The notes: generated by a model from the letters alone, not told the origin. A stretch of DNA of 64,000 nt from Moesziomyces globuligerus (GCA_030849465.1 JARVLF010000015.1:1178001-1242000), one strand, 5' to 3'; counted from the stretch's first letter, positions 36,501 through 45,544 are shown. Program-made: numbers and translations.

Positions 36501-37021
36501 GTGAGCTTTGTGATGGGATTCGGGTCGGGAGCATTGTGAGCTGCGGGCGTGGATCTGGATTTGCTTGCAGCAGCAGAGGATGCGGATGGCGGAGAGGGAG
36601 ACACGGCCGTTGCTCGTGCCGAAGTGCTGTGGGGCGAGGTGCTGCGATGTGTGCTGCTGTGTGCGGGGCGTGATCGGAGCCGTTTTCGAAGCTGGGAGTT
36701 GACGACCTCGAGAGGGATTGCGGAGAGAGGTGGTGGGCGTGTAGACCAGAGAAGGGAGACGGAGACCGGTGTGAGGTCGAGCAGCTCTATGCGATAGGGA
36801 TGATGTTGGTGGTTGAGGGGTCTTGGGCGCGCCTTTGGGCTCTGGCGAGCCATGGAGGAAGACGACGAGGTAGAGGCTGCTTGAGTTGCGGACGATGCGG
36901 AGGATGCTGCTGCTGCGGGTGTCGGTGCTAGTGTTGTGGATGTCGGAACGAGTGCCGTGGTAGGCGACGGGGGGACTGTATCTGGAGACCCGTCATTGGA
37001 TCGGGAGGCCGCCGAGGGCAT
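33527..37021 (-). CDS. Fibronectin type III / coiled-coil protein of unknown function
   Basis: The protein has 1164 residues from ATG 37021 (MPSAASRSNDGSPDTVPPSP); an in-frame ATG at 36853 (MARQSPKARPRPLNHQHHPY) is a plausible alternative. An FN3-like fold is split by a disordered loop: it opens with PYRIELLDLTPVSVSLLW near residue 75 and closes near residue 345 with DRVSVTVNGQDWSHVLLGER and GLEPESDYDIQFLVKAGL. A coiled coil of roughly 190 residues follows (RLAVLQAELEASETLKASLI... ELEKELKSLEAAAKALEAER). A Gly/Asn/Phe-rich, then Ser/Ala/Pro-rich tail ends in a short collagen-like GVPGVPGVPG run. FN3-plus-coiled-coil proteins are conserved in fungi, but I cannot name a function. A 6-residue upstream ORF (37170-37150) precedes the start. 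Confidence 0.75.
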   Translation of the reverse strand: MPSAASRSNDGSPDTVPPSPTTALVPTSTTLAPTPAAAASSASSATQAASTSSSSSMARQSPKARPRPLNHQHHPYRIELLDLTPVSVSLLWSTRPPPLSAIPLEVVNSQLRKRLRSRPAHSSTHRSTSPHSTSARATAVSPSPPSASSAAASKSRSTPAAHNAPDPNPITKLTEGLVATRSLNRKVTKIRLRAPPTVPAQPRRSSNSSVPSDSAHNSANDDETWPSDDGATAVEDEAGSASDASDSGYEGGIDARHHITSVFKDRVSVTVNGQDWSHVLLGERGSHEAIVVIFGLEPESDYDIQFLVKAGLDGAHDAFRASFRTRAERDSSRSLESSAAPLQSATSTATSAVRPASPSPLGRLPLSAPELDPIEPAPQRLAVLQAELEASETLKASLIADVKKARKESSKQEASLRHEIDAVKRGMDRMSATDHRSRQKVLALQELIKQTTIHTKEIHEEAEQTEKEQPEWEEQDAELNIQVEALRSEVEAEEAAAQAEWDKDEAALAALEKELKSLEAAAKALEAERDELRDDKLASVHSEIQKVKDQAKEELNRPPGHARRGGAAAGFPARGGHRHASGPSHMTAYAPGAKGKSHQGARGGKAGSFGNRAASGPAGQFGAKNSNTGSHGFAGGFMQNFGKGFRRGPAHNANQTQSFDAMGGAGFSGTAGPNVGAMLPPGPGYGPGGMQDASMVGGGFGAGQPYGTLDPYYAQSHQQTARFPSGASEASQDDLYDPTLGFDPYDPSIDARRRSSLPLPQLSYAPQASKLPTSTTTSALNPANPEFVPSTGSNHASPVISKNTSASSTRTAPAPLATSTALPPHTAAAQSPPPGVASVEHSPTTSSRFAFPLARHLPTAGGASSSLTHKSSSSALASANAAGGSELNVLPPAGMGSNLFSMAPPGTASPFARHSPLLPQTMDGSAGSAAASLAFAGASPRFGTVGLAGSTEEGAGSALASAPFGASSKFGPLDYDPSLDGFGPAPGLGSGLSAGANANLPPFSSTTMSSIFGASDTWSAPGLPGSSALAASTAPGSTGWLTSSPPLGSSASAGGDIWSAPGLPGVPGVPGVPGMPQLRSKMSLNELGGSQSGSPIGAPAVPFGGNRVLGPIGQAAIASVPSRSSPLASPVAASPTTRDAAQAVQTAQKEEPHETAPHDADKSE

Positions 37022-39331
37022 GGAGGTGGTGAGGGAGGCCGGCGCGACCCCTCCCAAGTGGCGCGACGGAGAAAGCGGACTAGATGCTGGGTATGATGGC
37101 CGACGCAGGCAGCTGCCGGCGATAGGCACGCAGAGAGGCGGTTCGCAATGCTATGTATGCCGATCGGACATGGAAGAGTCTTGCTTGAAGGTGCGCGCGA
37201 TGTGGCTAGGCAGCCGTGAGTGTGCCGTGTGCGTTCTTGATCTGCTGTTCCGAGCGTCCGAGCGGATCGAGACCGTGACCAGGGATGAGGAGGAGGATGG
37301 CGGCGTTGAGGAGGACGAGGAGATGCGAAGTGAAAGTGACAGCGGGTCCGATCGACTGAGCGCGCTGTGCAGTGAGTCGAGTGAGCGGCTGCTGAGTTGA
37401 GTTGTTTCTGAAATTGGTCAAGTTTAGCGCGTGCAGCCGGCGAATCGCACTGCGCACTGCGCTCTGCAGTTGCAAGCGCGACAGCGGCCTTGCGAACTCT
37501 CTAGGCTTGAAACGGAGGAATTTGAGAGAGCGGAACGCGGGCACCGGAGTCGAGTCCATCTGTCATCATGGCAGCTGAGCATGAAAATTCCAGAAGAGAA
37601 AGCACACCCACGGCTAGACCACTAGACCACGCATACGCGAGGTCCGACCATGTCATCTTGGTCGCCGTAACACTTGGACTTCTTTTTCTGCACTCGACTG
37701 CGCTGTCTGGGCCCGCAGTCACAAATTTTTCTTCCGGCCTGCGCTGCAAAGCGAAGCAAAGCAAAGTACAAAGCGGAGGCGACGGCGGCTCGGCTTCCTT
37801 CTTCTCTTCTTCATCGTTTAACAAAGTAAGCGGATATCCCCTCATAGAGTCCTACTCGCCATCGATATCTTCCGACAGGAAGAGAACTGGAGGGAAGCCG
37901 GCCCAGCCTACGTGCTATGCGCAGCCGAAACGCTGCGCACGGCGCGACGGTGAAGCCGGTAGGACTCTAACAAGGATACTCCCAGACCAACGGTGCATCT
38001 TTGGCTGACTTGCCGAGCTCCTCTTGTGGGACTCACTTCGTATCCATGGCGATGGTTCAGTCACCTAATGCCCCTACATTCTTTCGTCTTTGATGTCGCT
38101 GTATTCTTGCTCCGCTTCGGCGCGCAGTCGAGGACACAGTGACATTGAAGGATCCCTCCCTTCACACCTCTCCCCTGTTCGATCCCCCATTCTCCCCCTT
38201 TGCCTCCCTGGTCCGGCCTCTCTGGTGCTTTCGATCTGGTCCGCTATGACAGCTGAAATGCGAAGTGCACCATAGTATCGACCTCTTGAGCGTGACCTGT
38301 TCCGTGTCGGCAGGCTTCTGGAAGCGCCTAAAGGTTGTTGTGTTGCTCGGGCTAAGATGATGAATGTGTCGATGTAACACTCAACCCCAAAATCACCTCT
38401 GGCAGAACTGACCGAAGGGCAGATCTGGATAGGATCATGGGCGAGCGAGGCTAAGCTGGCTGCCTCCTGCCCTGCGTCCTTGCAGTGCTTGCAATATTGC
38501 GGCCGGCTGCCGCGAGCATCCCAAGGAATGAGCGGGAGGGATGGCAAGGTCCTGATGGGAGCTTGCGCTGTGCGGGGAAAGCAAGGCTTGGCTGCGGCTT
38601 TTAGCGCCGTTTTTGGGCTCGCCTTTTTTGGCGGCGATTTTCTCATTAAAGTATGGTACGTGCGTTGAGTCTGCTCAACTCGACAGCCTAAACACCTGCA
38701 TCCCTTGCGGATTGTTTACCCGGCTTCAACACGGCTCACACGACATCCACCACCGCACTTTGCCCTCAACATTCCTCCTGCCTGCGACTGTGTTCGAACT
38801 GCGCCGTAAAAGATGGCTTTAAGTTGGAGGTGGGGATGCTGGACCGCGTTGGCGGTTGGACCCTGAAGTGGACAGGGCCGAGGGGGATTTGCCGCACAGG
38901 CCGTGGCACCGACGAACCGAGAGAACCAGCGCTGGAGGAATGTGTCATGTGGTCCTTTGGCCCGCGCCTCCACCCCCGCACTTGGCTGCTCTGCTTTCGC
39001 CGAGCTTGGCTCGAGCGTATGCTTGCCCTTGCTACCGACGCTTGTGCTCGATGCCGCAGCCGACACAAAGGTGTTTCCCCGGTCCCCCACCCAGCCGAGC
39101 TTCGCTCTCTCTCCCCATCCCTTTTCATGGCTGGCAGCTAGGCGCGCCACAAACAGCATTCATTTGAGCGAAACCTCAGTCAGCAGTGGGAAGTCGATTC
39201 ACATATAATATATATACATATACGCACACGACACTTCATAAGCGCCCGTGCACTCGATCCAACCACCTCAAGTCACGAGGAAGGATCATCTACGCCTTAC
39301 GACCTCACCTCCACAGCTCTGAGCATTGGAT
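37022..39331. promoter_or_regulatory. Large divergent intergenic region, FN3 gene / lactonase
   Basis: At 2310 bp this is the longest gene-free stretch. Short ORFs on both strands have no recognisable domain and look accidental. An unusually AT-rich tract (39201-39222, alternating TA) lies 110-131 bp before the lactonase ATG and is the likely core promoter. The remainder may hold an unannotated non-coding transcript; nothing in the sequence proves it. Confidence 0.5.
39201..39222 (+). promoter_or_regulatory. AT-rich TATA element of the lactonase gene
   Basis: ACATATAATATATATACATA and two more bases form an alternating A/T tract in otherwise GC-rich DNA, about 110-131 bp upstream of the ATG at 39332. 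Confidence 0.6.
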
Positions 39332-40315
39332 ATGTCGGGACAGTTTACCCAGCATCAGCTGCGCGATGGCGTGGTGTTGCCGCACGTGCTCAACACCGCG
39401 CCCAAGGGGACCAAGGCACACGTCATCTGTCTGGGATATCTGCAGGCAGATGCCGGCTGGTTCAAGCGCGGCGGAAATAGTTCGACCATGAGCAACCCCG
39501 ATGGTCCAGAGAAGCCGGAACGTAGGGACCTGATCATGTACGCGGTGCTTATCGAGCATCCTACCGAGGGCCTCATCCTTTGGGAAACCGGCTGCGGCAA
39601 AGACTATCCCGGTAAGCTTCACCCCTTCCCCTTTCTCGCCATCCTCTCTTCAGCCTTGATGATCATACTTCTGACGTTTTTTTTTTGCTGTCTTGTTTCG
39701 TCCGTCGAAGAGGTTTGGGGAGCTCCACTCAACGACATCTTTGCCCGGAGTCGATACGAGCCTGAGCACGAGCTCGAGGCGGCGATTGCCAAGACGGGCA
39801 ACAGCATCAAGGACGTCAAGCAGGTGATCATCGGACATCTTCACCTTGACCATGCGGGTGGGTTGGAGCATTTCCGCAAGACGGATGTGCCCATCTGGGT
39901 GCACGAGCGCGAGCTCAAGTCGGCGTTTTTCAGCTGTGCTACGGGTGCCGATCGTGGCGTCTACCTTCCGCACTACCTCTCGCTCGACGAGCTCAACTGG
40001 AAGACGTTTGACGACCGAACCATCGACTTTGCTCAGGGTATCACGCTACACCACCTTCCCGGTCATACCGACGGCTTGATCGGAATGCAGATCAACCTCG
40101 AGGAAGATGGAACCTTCCTCTTTGTCAGCGACCATGCGCACATCATGGACAACTACAAACCTGGCATCCCCCAAGGCTGGCTCGCCCGAGACCATCCCGC
40201 CTGGTTCAATTCCAACCAGAGACTCCAGCGCCTCGAAAAGACCACCGGCGGCTTGGTCGTGCCCGGTCACGACCTCGAGACCGTCAAACCCCTCCTCGGA
40301 AGAGTCCTCAAGTAA
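39332..40315 (+). CDS. Metallo-beta-lactamase-fold lactonase (AHL-lactonase/YtnP-like), one intron
   Basis: The exons are 39332-39611 and 39711-40315, giving 294 residues. Joining yields GCGKDYP-EVWGAPLNDIFAR, which reads smoothly into the conserved family segment. Metal ligands are visible: IIGHLHLDHAGGLEHF (HxHxDH), HHLPGHTDG, FVSDHAHIMDN and VVPGHD. Together these make the dinuclear zinc site of the lactonase branch of the metallo-beta-lactamase fold. N-acyl-homoserine lactone hydrolysis (quorum quenching) is the usual annotation. Other lactone or ester substrates are equally possible, and fungal members are mostly uncharacterised. No signal peptide. The ATG is set by the MSGQFTQHQLRDGVVLPHVL start. 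The donor is GTAAGC, the branch site CTGAC at 39671-39675, and the acceptor is an uncommon AAG. Confidence 0.85.
   Translation: MSGQFTQHQLRDGVVLPHVLNTAPKGTKAHVICLGYLQADAGWFKRGGNSSTMSNPDGPEKPERRDLIMYAVLIEHPTEGLILWETGCGKDYPGKLHPFPFLAILSSALMIILLTFFFCCLVSSVEEVWGAPLNDIFARSRYEPEHELEAAIAKTGNSIKDVKQVIIGHLHLDHAGGLEHFRKTDVPIWVHERELKSAFFSCATGADRGVYLPHYLSLDELNWKTFDDRTIDFAQGITLHHLPGHTDGLIGMQINLEEDGTFLFVSDHAHIMDNYKPGIPQGWLARDHPAWFNSNQRLQRLEKTTGGLVVPGHDLETVKPLLGRVLK
39612..39710 (+). other. 99-bp frame-preserving intron of the lactonase gene
   Basis: The length is divisible by three and there is no in-frame stop, so retention would insert 33 residues. These read LHPFPFLAILSSALMIILLT, continued by FFFCCLVSS, which is strongly hydrophobic. 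The AAG acceptor is chosen because using AG at 39711-39712 breaks the frame. Confidence 0.75.
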
Positions 40316-40695
40316 GAAGCTCTGAGAAGCCAACGAGCTGATTCCGTACCGACCCGAGGACCTCGACTCGTGGTGTGCTCGTTCCTGCATGTACTCTCGC
40401 TCTGTTTCAAGTCTTTTCCCCGGTCCAGCTCATGATGCCTTGGATGTGTGTGAGATGCCACCCAAAGCGCTGTGCTCATTTGACCTCGTCGAACAACACC
40501 TTCTATCGTGCCTGCTTCTGCTCCTACCGAAGACACCATATGCATCGATCTAACAGAATTATACGGTCTTGACCATATCCCTGCTCTCGACCGCCTCCCC
40601 TTTCCGGTGGCATTCACCATAGCCCTCGTACACAACTGCACTCGAATGAACCAAGCCTGCTAGAGAAGGGAGAGAACACAGATGGCATGACACGA
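40316..40695. other. Convergent intergenic region, lactonase / TPS1
   Basis: These 380 bp lie between two stops. No gene, repeat or structured element was recognised. Confidence 0.6.
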
Positions 40696-42504
40696 CTAGG
40701 GACGGGAGGAGAGGCTAGATCCGGTACCAGGGCTATCGGCGTTTTCGTCGACCTTGATCTTCTTGAGGTCGTTGACGAAGCTGAGCCCCCACCAGCTGGC
40801 GGTATGTTTCTTGACGTACCTGCTGAGCTTTTCGAAGTTCTCCCTCCTGACGTTTGTGGGCATTGTGAGAGCCTCGTGGATGGCGTCCGAGACGGCAAAG
40901 GCGTCCCAGGGATTGCAGATGAGCGAGCCGTTGAGCGACTGTGCGGCGCCGGCGAACTCGGAGAGGATCATGACGCCCGCGCGCTCCTGCTGGCACGCAA
41001 TGTACTCGTACGAGACGAGGTTCATACCGTCGCGGGTCGAGGTGACCAGGCACGCATCGCTGATGGCGTAGAGCGCACACAGCTCGTCGAAGCTCACCGA
41101 GCGATGGAGGAAATGGATCGGCATCGACTCGACCGTTCCGAATCGACCGTTGATCCTACCCACCGCTTCGTTGACCGTCGCCCGCAGGTTCTGGTACTCC
41201 TCCACATCCTGTCGCGAGGGCACGGCGACCTGGACGAGCACCACCTTGCCCACCCACTCGGGATGGTCCTGCAGGAACGTCTCGAGCGCATGCAGCTTCT
41301 GCGGCACACCCTTGATGTAGTCCAAGCGGTCGACTCCGACGATGATCTTGACGCCCTCAAAGCGACGCTGCAGACTGCGGATGCGCTCCTGGACACTGGC
41401 GCGCTGCAGACCATCCTCGAACTGGCTCGGCTCGATTCCGATCGGATACGTGCCGACGTGCACGTAGCGGCCCTCGAACTCGGCGCCGTTGGGCATGGTC
41501 GGCAGGCCCAAGATGCGCGTGCACGACGAGAGGAAGTGGCGCGCATAGTCGTACGTGTGAAAGCCGATCAGGTCGCAGTGGAGGATGCCGAGCAGGATCT
41601 CGCGGCGCACGGGCAGGATGCGGTAGATCTCGCTCGACGGGAAAGGCGTGTGCAAGAAAAAGCCGATCTTGATCGACCCACGTCCGCTCGATCCATCGCT
41701 CGTGCCTAACCCCCTACCCGTCGCCGTCGCACTGCGCACCCCCCGATCGCGGCCCTCGTAGTCCTCATCCGGCGGCGGCGAGCTCGGCCTACCGCCGCGC
41801 ATCGAGCCGTAGCGATCGCCCGCGGGTGCTGCGAGCATGTCATCGTCCTGCAGCTGCAAGGTACCGTCGACACCGTGCCTGACGTGCTCGAGCTCGCGCT
41901 GCGACGTAGCGCCCTGCTGTTCGCTGCCCTCGACGAGCGTGCGCAGCATGAGCGGCAGCAGCATGAGATGGTAGTCCTGCACCCACACCATGTCGCCCTG
42001 GCGCACGATGCTGCGAATCTTCTCGGCAAAGCGCAAGTTGGCTTCGCGGTAGGCGAGCCAGTTGGTCTCGTCAAAGTTCATCTCGCCTGGATGGTAGTGG
42101 AAGAGGGGCCAGAGGATGGAGTTGGAGAAGCCGTTGTAGTGGCGGTCGGCAATCTCGTCCGAGATCCACACGGGCTGGCAGCTGTACTCCTCGCGCAGAC
42201 GCTTCTCGATGTACTCCTCGTCCTTGGGTGGCACCGAGAGACCGGGCCAGCCGATCCAGGTGAAGTTCATCGTCTTCTTGCATCCCGAGAGCGCCGAGAC
42301 GAGGCCGCCTGACGAGAGCGAGAAGGTGTAGCCGCCCGGCACCGAGGGATCCACCTTGATGGTGACGGGCAGTCGGTTGGAAACGACGATAAGGCTGGCG
42401 CCTTCCATGGGTGGGGCCGTCTTACACAGGTCCTCGATGTGTTTCTGCTGAGCCGCAGTGACGGGATCGCTCGAAGCGTTTTGCGACTGCGATGACGACG
42501 CCAT
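40696..42504 (-). CDS. TPS1: Trehalose-6-phosphate synthase (GT20), with internal insertion
   Basis: The protein has 602 residues and starts MASSSQSQNASSDPVTAAQQ. The family signatures are IVVSNRLPVTIK, SSGGLVSAL (64-71), WIGWPGL, DYHLMLLPLMLR (177-188), IGFFLHTPFPSSEIYRILPV, LIGFHTYDYARHF, VGVDRLDYIKGVPQKL and DGMNLVSYEYIACQ. The enzyme joins UDP-glucose and glucose-6-phosphate to trehalose-6-phosphate, a stress-protective pathway in fungi. Yeast Tps1 has about 495 residues. The extra length is mostly an insertion at residues ~192-276, Gly/Ser/Asp/Arg-rich and disordered, between the LPLMLR helix and the IGFFLH strand, where other enzymes have a short turn. No splice-like boundaries are needed to keep frame. 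A TATATC-like sequence lies near 42750 on the minus strand, and I find no upstream ATG in the last ~250 bp of leader. Confidence 0.95.
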   Translation of the reverse strand: MASSSQSQNASSDPVTAAQQKHIEDLCKTAPPMEGASLIVVSNRLPVTIKVDPSVPGGYTFSLSSGGLVSALSGCKKTMNFTWIGWPGLSVPPKDEEYIEKRLREEYSCQPVWISDEIADRHYNGFSNSILWPLFHYHPGEMNFDETNWLAYREANLRFAEKIRSIVRQGDMVWVQDYHLMLLPLMLRTLVEGSEQQGATSQRELEHVRHGVDGTLQLQDDDMLAAPAGDRYGSMRGGRPSSPPPDEDYEGRDRGVRSATATGRGLGTSDGSSGRGSIKIGFFLHTPFPSSEIYRILPVRREILLGILHCDLIGFHTYDYARHFLSSCTRILGLPTMPNGAEFEGRYVHVGTYPIGIEPSQFEDGLQRASVQERIRSLQRRFEGVKIIVGVDRLDYIKGVPQKLHALETFLQDHPEWVGKVVLVQVAVPSRQDVEEYQNLRATVNEAVGRINGRFGTVESMPIHFLHRSVSFDELCALYAISDACLVTSTRDGMNLVSYEYIACQQERAGVMILSEFAGAAQSLNGSLICNPWDAFAVSDAIHEALTMPTNVRRENFEKLSRYVKKHTASWWGLSFVNDLKKIKVDENADSPGTGSSLSSRP

Positions 42505-43255
42505 GTTGTGATGTGTGTTTGATCCAGATGGGATCTCGATTCAGGGCGAGGGCAGGCCGAGGTTCAAATCCGACAACGATTCGGAGTGCGGGGCGATGGT
42601 GGAGTGCAAGGCAACGACGGCGGCAGCCAGAATAGAGGGTTCGTTCAGGCGCTGATGGACGGAAAGCGGCAGTCGAAGTGCAGAAAGTAGAAGGAGGAGT
42701 GATGCGGGATCGTGGGTGACTGGGTGTGCTTGCTGCACAGGTCGAAGATATACCCGAGTGACTGATCACGCAGATGGGGCTTGGCGTTGTCGAGGCAGCT
42801 GTAGGAGATGCGCTGGGAGCTGAATGTTTTGCGGGCTTGGAAGAGGTGCAGCAGACGATGCAATCACTCTTTAAGCCGATCTTCAGCTTGGACAGGTGCA
42901 GGATGTTGGAAAGAAGATGCGAGTGGGGTGGGGGAGAAGGGTTGCGATGGGTCCGAACGTGGGCGATGATGTGCGATGTGGAGTGCGATTCCTAAAAAGA
43001 GGAGCCCAGCAGCACAGCGTTGAATCCACGAGAACTTTCCGCGTCTCTCGGCCAACCGAGTGAGCAGCGTGCACGGGCATCACAGCCAGCTGTGGAAATT
43101 CTAGCCGCCCAGAGCTTCTCAAGTCACGCTTCACCATCAGCCCTCGATGTCACACACAGCCTTGAGAATGGAGCGATAAACGATACAATTGAGCCCTGCC
43201 GTGTCCCAAATCTACATGAAGACTCGTCTGATTCACTCGAGCGCTGCAGAGGCGC
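42505..43255. other. Intergenic region between tandem minus-strand TPS1 and GCV1
   Basis: This 751-bp stretch holds the TPS1 promoter and the GCV1 3' end. It contains a G-rich block (GTGGGGTGGGGGAGAAGGG) near 42925-42945 and a minus-strand TATA-like sequence near 42750. GGTTCAAATCC near 42561 resembles a tRNA B box but no tRNA folds around it. Confidence 0.55.
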
Positions 43256-44599
43256 TCAGCCGCGGAAGAACTTGCTCTCGACAAAGGGCATCTTGGCGAC
43301 CTCGGCGTCGCGGAGCTTCTTCCTGATCTCGACCTTGAGCTGTGTGCCCTTCTTGTGCTGACCGTTCTCGACCAGCGCCATGGCGATGTTCCTACCCAGC
43401 GTGGGGCTCGGGATGCCGGAGGTGACGCGGCCGACGACCTTGCCATCGGCCGAGAAGAGTTGTGCGCCCTCTCGCGCGATGCCACCATCGACAAAGAGAC
43501 CCACACGGCGTCGCGGGGGTCCCTCCTTGAGCTCCTTGAGCACACGCTCTGCACCGAGGAAGTCAGCAGCTGCCCTGCGGTCCTTGCCGACACACCATGC
43601 GAGCGCTGCCTCGATCGGGCTGACGCTCGCATCGAGGTCGTGGCCGTAGAGGCACATTCCCGCCTCGAGACGCAGACTGTCTCGCGCCGCGAGTCCGGCG
43701 AGCTGCACCTCGCTATCGGCCAGCAACGCCTCGGCGAGCTTGACCGTAGCCTCGGGCGGGATCGAGATCTCGAAGCCGTCTTCACCCGTGTAACCGGCAC
43801 GGGCGACGTGGCACTCGACCTGCTCGCCTCCTACGCTGAGCGGCACAAAGGCGCTCTTGCCGAAGGTGAGCGTCTGGAGATCGAAGCTGCCCGCAAGCTT
43901 GCCGAGGACCTGAACAGCGGTGGGGCCCTGGAGGGCGAGCAGACCCCAGCCGTCCATGACGTGGTGGTCGACCTTGTCGCCGGTCCAGGCGTCGAGCTGC
44001 TTCTTGAACCAGGCGATGTCTTCGGTGCGGCAACCGGCGTTGGTGACGACGTAGAAGCTATCGTCTGCGTGCTTGGTGATGATGAGGTCGTCCAGGATAC
44101 CGCCCTGCTCGGACATGAGGACCGAGAGCGTGGAGCTGAACGCAGGCATCGAGGTGAGCGAGGCGGGGGTGAGGTGCTGGAGGAACTTGAGCGCGCCGGG
44201 GCCCTGGAACTTGTGCTGCACCATGTGGCCCACGTCGAAGAGGCCGGCGTGGGTACGAACGTGGTGGTGCGAGGCGACCTGGCCGACGTCGTCGTAGGTG
44301 AGCGGCATGAGGTAGCCACCGAAGGGGACCATCTTGCCGCCGTTCTGGACGTGGAAGTCGTACAGACCCGTCTTGGAGAGCGAGCTGCCGGCGTCGCCTG
44401 CAGCAAGGCGAACCGACGTCGAGTGCATCTGTCGAACGGTGCCGCGCCCGGCGATGGCGAGCGCGGGGCAGGCGGCGGCGGAGGTGGCAGTGCGAGGGAC
44501 GACGTTGCGTGCCAGCTGCTGGAAGCGAGGAGCAGCCTGGCGGCGAGCCGCTGTCCGCAGGACCGATGAGGCGGCTGATGTAGATCGCGATGCCAGCAT
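43256..44599 (-). CDS. GCV1: Glycine cleavage system T protein (aminomethyltransferase), mitochondrial
   Basis: The protein has 447 residues. The start (MLASRSTSAASSVLRTAARR) opens a mitochondrial presequence rich in Arg/Ala/Ser without acids over about 45 residues. The GcvT fold is clear: LYDFHVQNGGKMVPFGGYLM, HVRTHAGLFDVGHM, GGILDDLIITKH, LLALQGPTAVQVLGK, RAGYTGEDGFEISIPP, DSLRLEAGMCLYGHDLD and the C-terminal IPSPTLGRNIAMALV. The enzyme transfers the methylene of the lipoyl-bound aminomethyl group to tetrahydrofolate and releases ammonia. The other glycine cleavage subunits are not in this window. No introns are needed. Confidence 0.95.
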   Translation of the reverse strand: MLASRSTSAASSVLRTAARRQAAPRFQQLARNVVPRTATSAAACPALAIAGRGTVRQMHSTSVRLAAGDAGSSLSKTGLYDFHVQNGGKMVPFGGYLMPLTYDDVGQVASHHHVRTHAGLFDVGHMVQHKFQGPGALKFLQHLTPASLTSMPAFSSTLSVLMSEQGGILDDLIITKHADDSFYVVTNAGCRTEDIAWFKKQLDAWTGDKVDHHVMDGWGLLALQGPTAVQVLGKLAGSFDLQTLTFGKSAFVPLSVGGEQVECHVARAGYTGEDGFEISIPPEATVKLAEALLADSEVQLAGLAARDSLRLEAGMCLYGHDLDASVSPIEAALAWCVGKDRRAAADFLGAERVLKELKEGPPRRRVGLFVDGGIAREGAQLFSADGKVVGRVTSGIPSPTLGRNIAMALVENGQHKKGTQLKVEIRKKLRDAEVAKMPFVESKFFRG

Positions 44600-45544
44600 A
44601 TTTGTCTATGACGCTGTGCAAACGGAAAGGCAAGCTGATGGTGGTGGGAACGGTCGGGTCAGAGGCCTGCGGAACAGACAAGGGGCTTTACACAACAGCA
44701 GGCCGTCAAAGCGGGTCTGGGCTCGCGTACCCCACTAAGCTCGGTCCCACACTCGGTTGCAGACGACTTACTTCTTCCGCGTCTACGCACCGAACGAGGC
44801 CCTCAAGCTCTGCATCCACAGAATACCGTCTCACGTTTTACTGTAGGCTCTGCAACACACGGTCGACCGACACAAGCTTGGGTGGTCAAAGTGGCCCAGA
44901 GGGGCAGTCGCGGAATAAGACTGCATGCACGCTGGGCGCAGCCGTGGAGGCCCGCCTACTTCTCCGCGTTGGCTCTCTGCCGGTCAAGAGCCGAAGAAAT
45001 TGCGGACTAGACGGATTCACTCGACCAATGCGCAGAGTGGAAATTCTCAGCGCCCAGAGCCCAGCCGACCTTTCGGGCCTTCCGACCTACCATTAGAGGC
45101 AGTTGCAATTCCCTTTAGAGGAAGGTGCTCTGATCCGCTTATCGCGTCGACAAGCTCACTTGTTGGCCAACGCTGCTTTGCCATCAGCCGCCCTCCTCGC
45201 GGGCTATCGCTCCAATGGTTTGGTTTCTCACCCTCACACGACTGTCCTCCGCAGACCTACAGCCGTGTGAATCCCGCCCTCGACTGCAAGCGATGCCGTC
45301 CAAGGCTGTGAGCGACATCCAAACGGGTCTAACAACCACAGAGTATTCAGCAGCCCTGTTTCCCGAAATCCGAGCGAAAAGCTAGGCCCATTTTTTTTTT
45401 CTTTCCTCGTTCTGCCGCAGGCGAGAAGAAAATTGCACTGAGAATCGCAGCAGAGGCTGCGCGGCGCTCCCCCAAGAGCCTGGTTCAAGGCATTCCCTCC
45501 CACCATCACGACACGCTTCCCCATAGCGTCACGACCTCCTCAAA
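44600..45544. other. Divergent intergenic region, GCV1 / basic coiled-coil gene
   Basis: This 945-bp stretch has no credible gene. A long T run is at about 45390-45400, upstream of the plus-strand gene. Short ORFs here have no recognisable domain. Confidence 0.55.

Noticed and set aside
38074..38646. 190-codon minus-strand ORF in the large empty region
   Set aside because: Low-complexity Arg/Pro/Ser translation, no domain and no leader-like sequence.
26666..40315. Idea of a secondary-metabolite or signalling cluster (GMC oxidase, lactonase and neighbours)
   Set aside because: No core synthase, transporter or cluster regulator is present, and housekeeping genes lie between them.
42555..42575. 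tRNA B-box-like GGTTCAAATCC
   Set aside because: The flanking bases do not form a T-arm or acceptor stem and no A box is present upstream.
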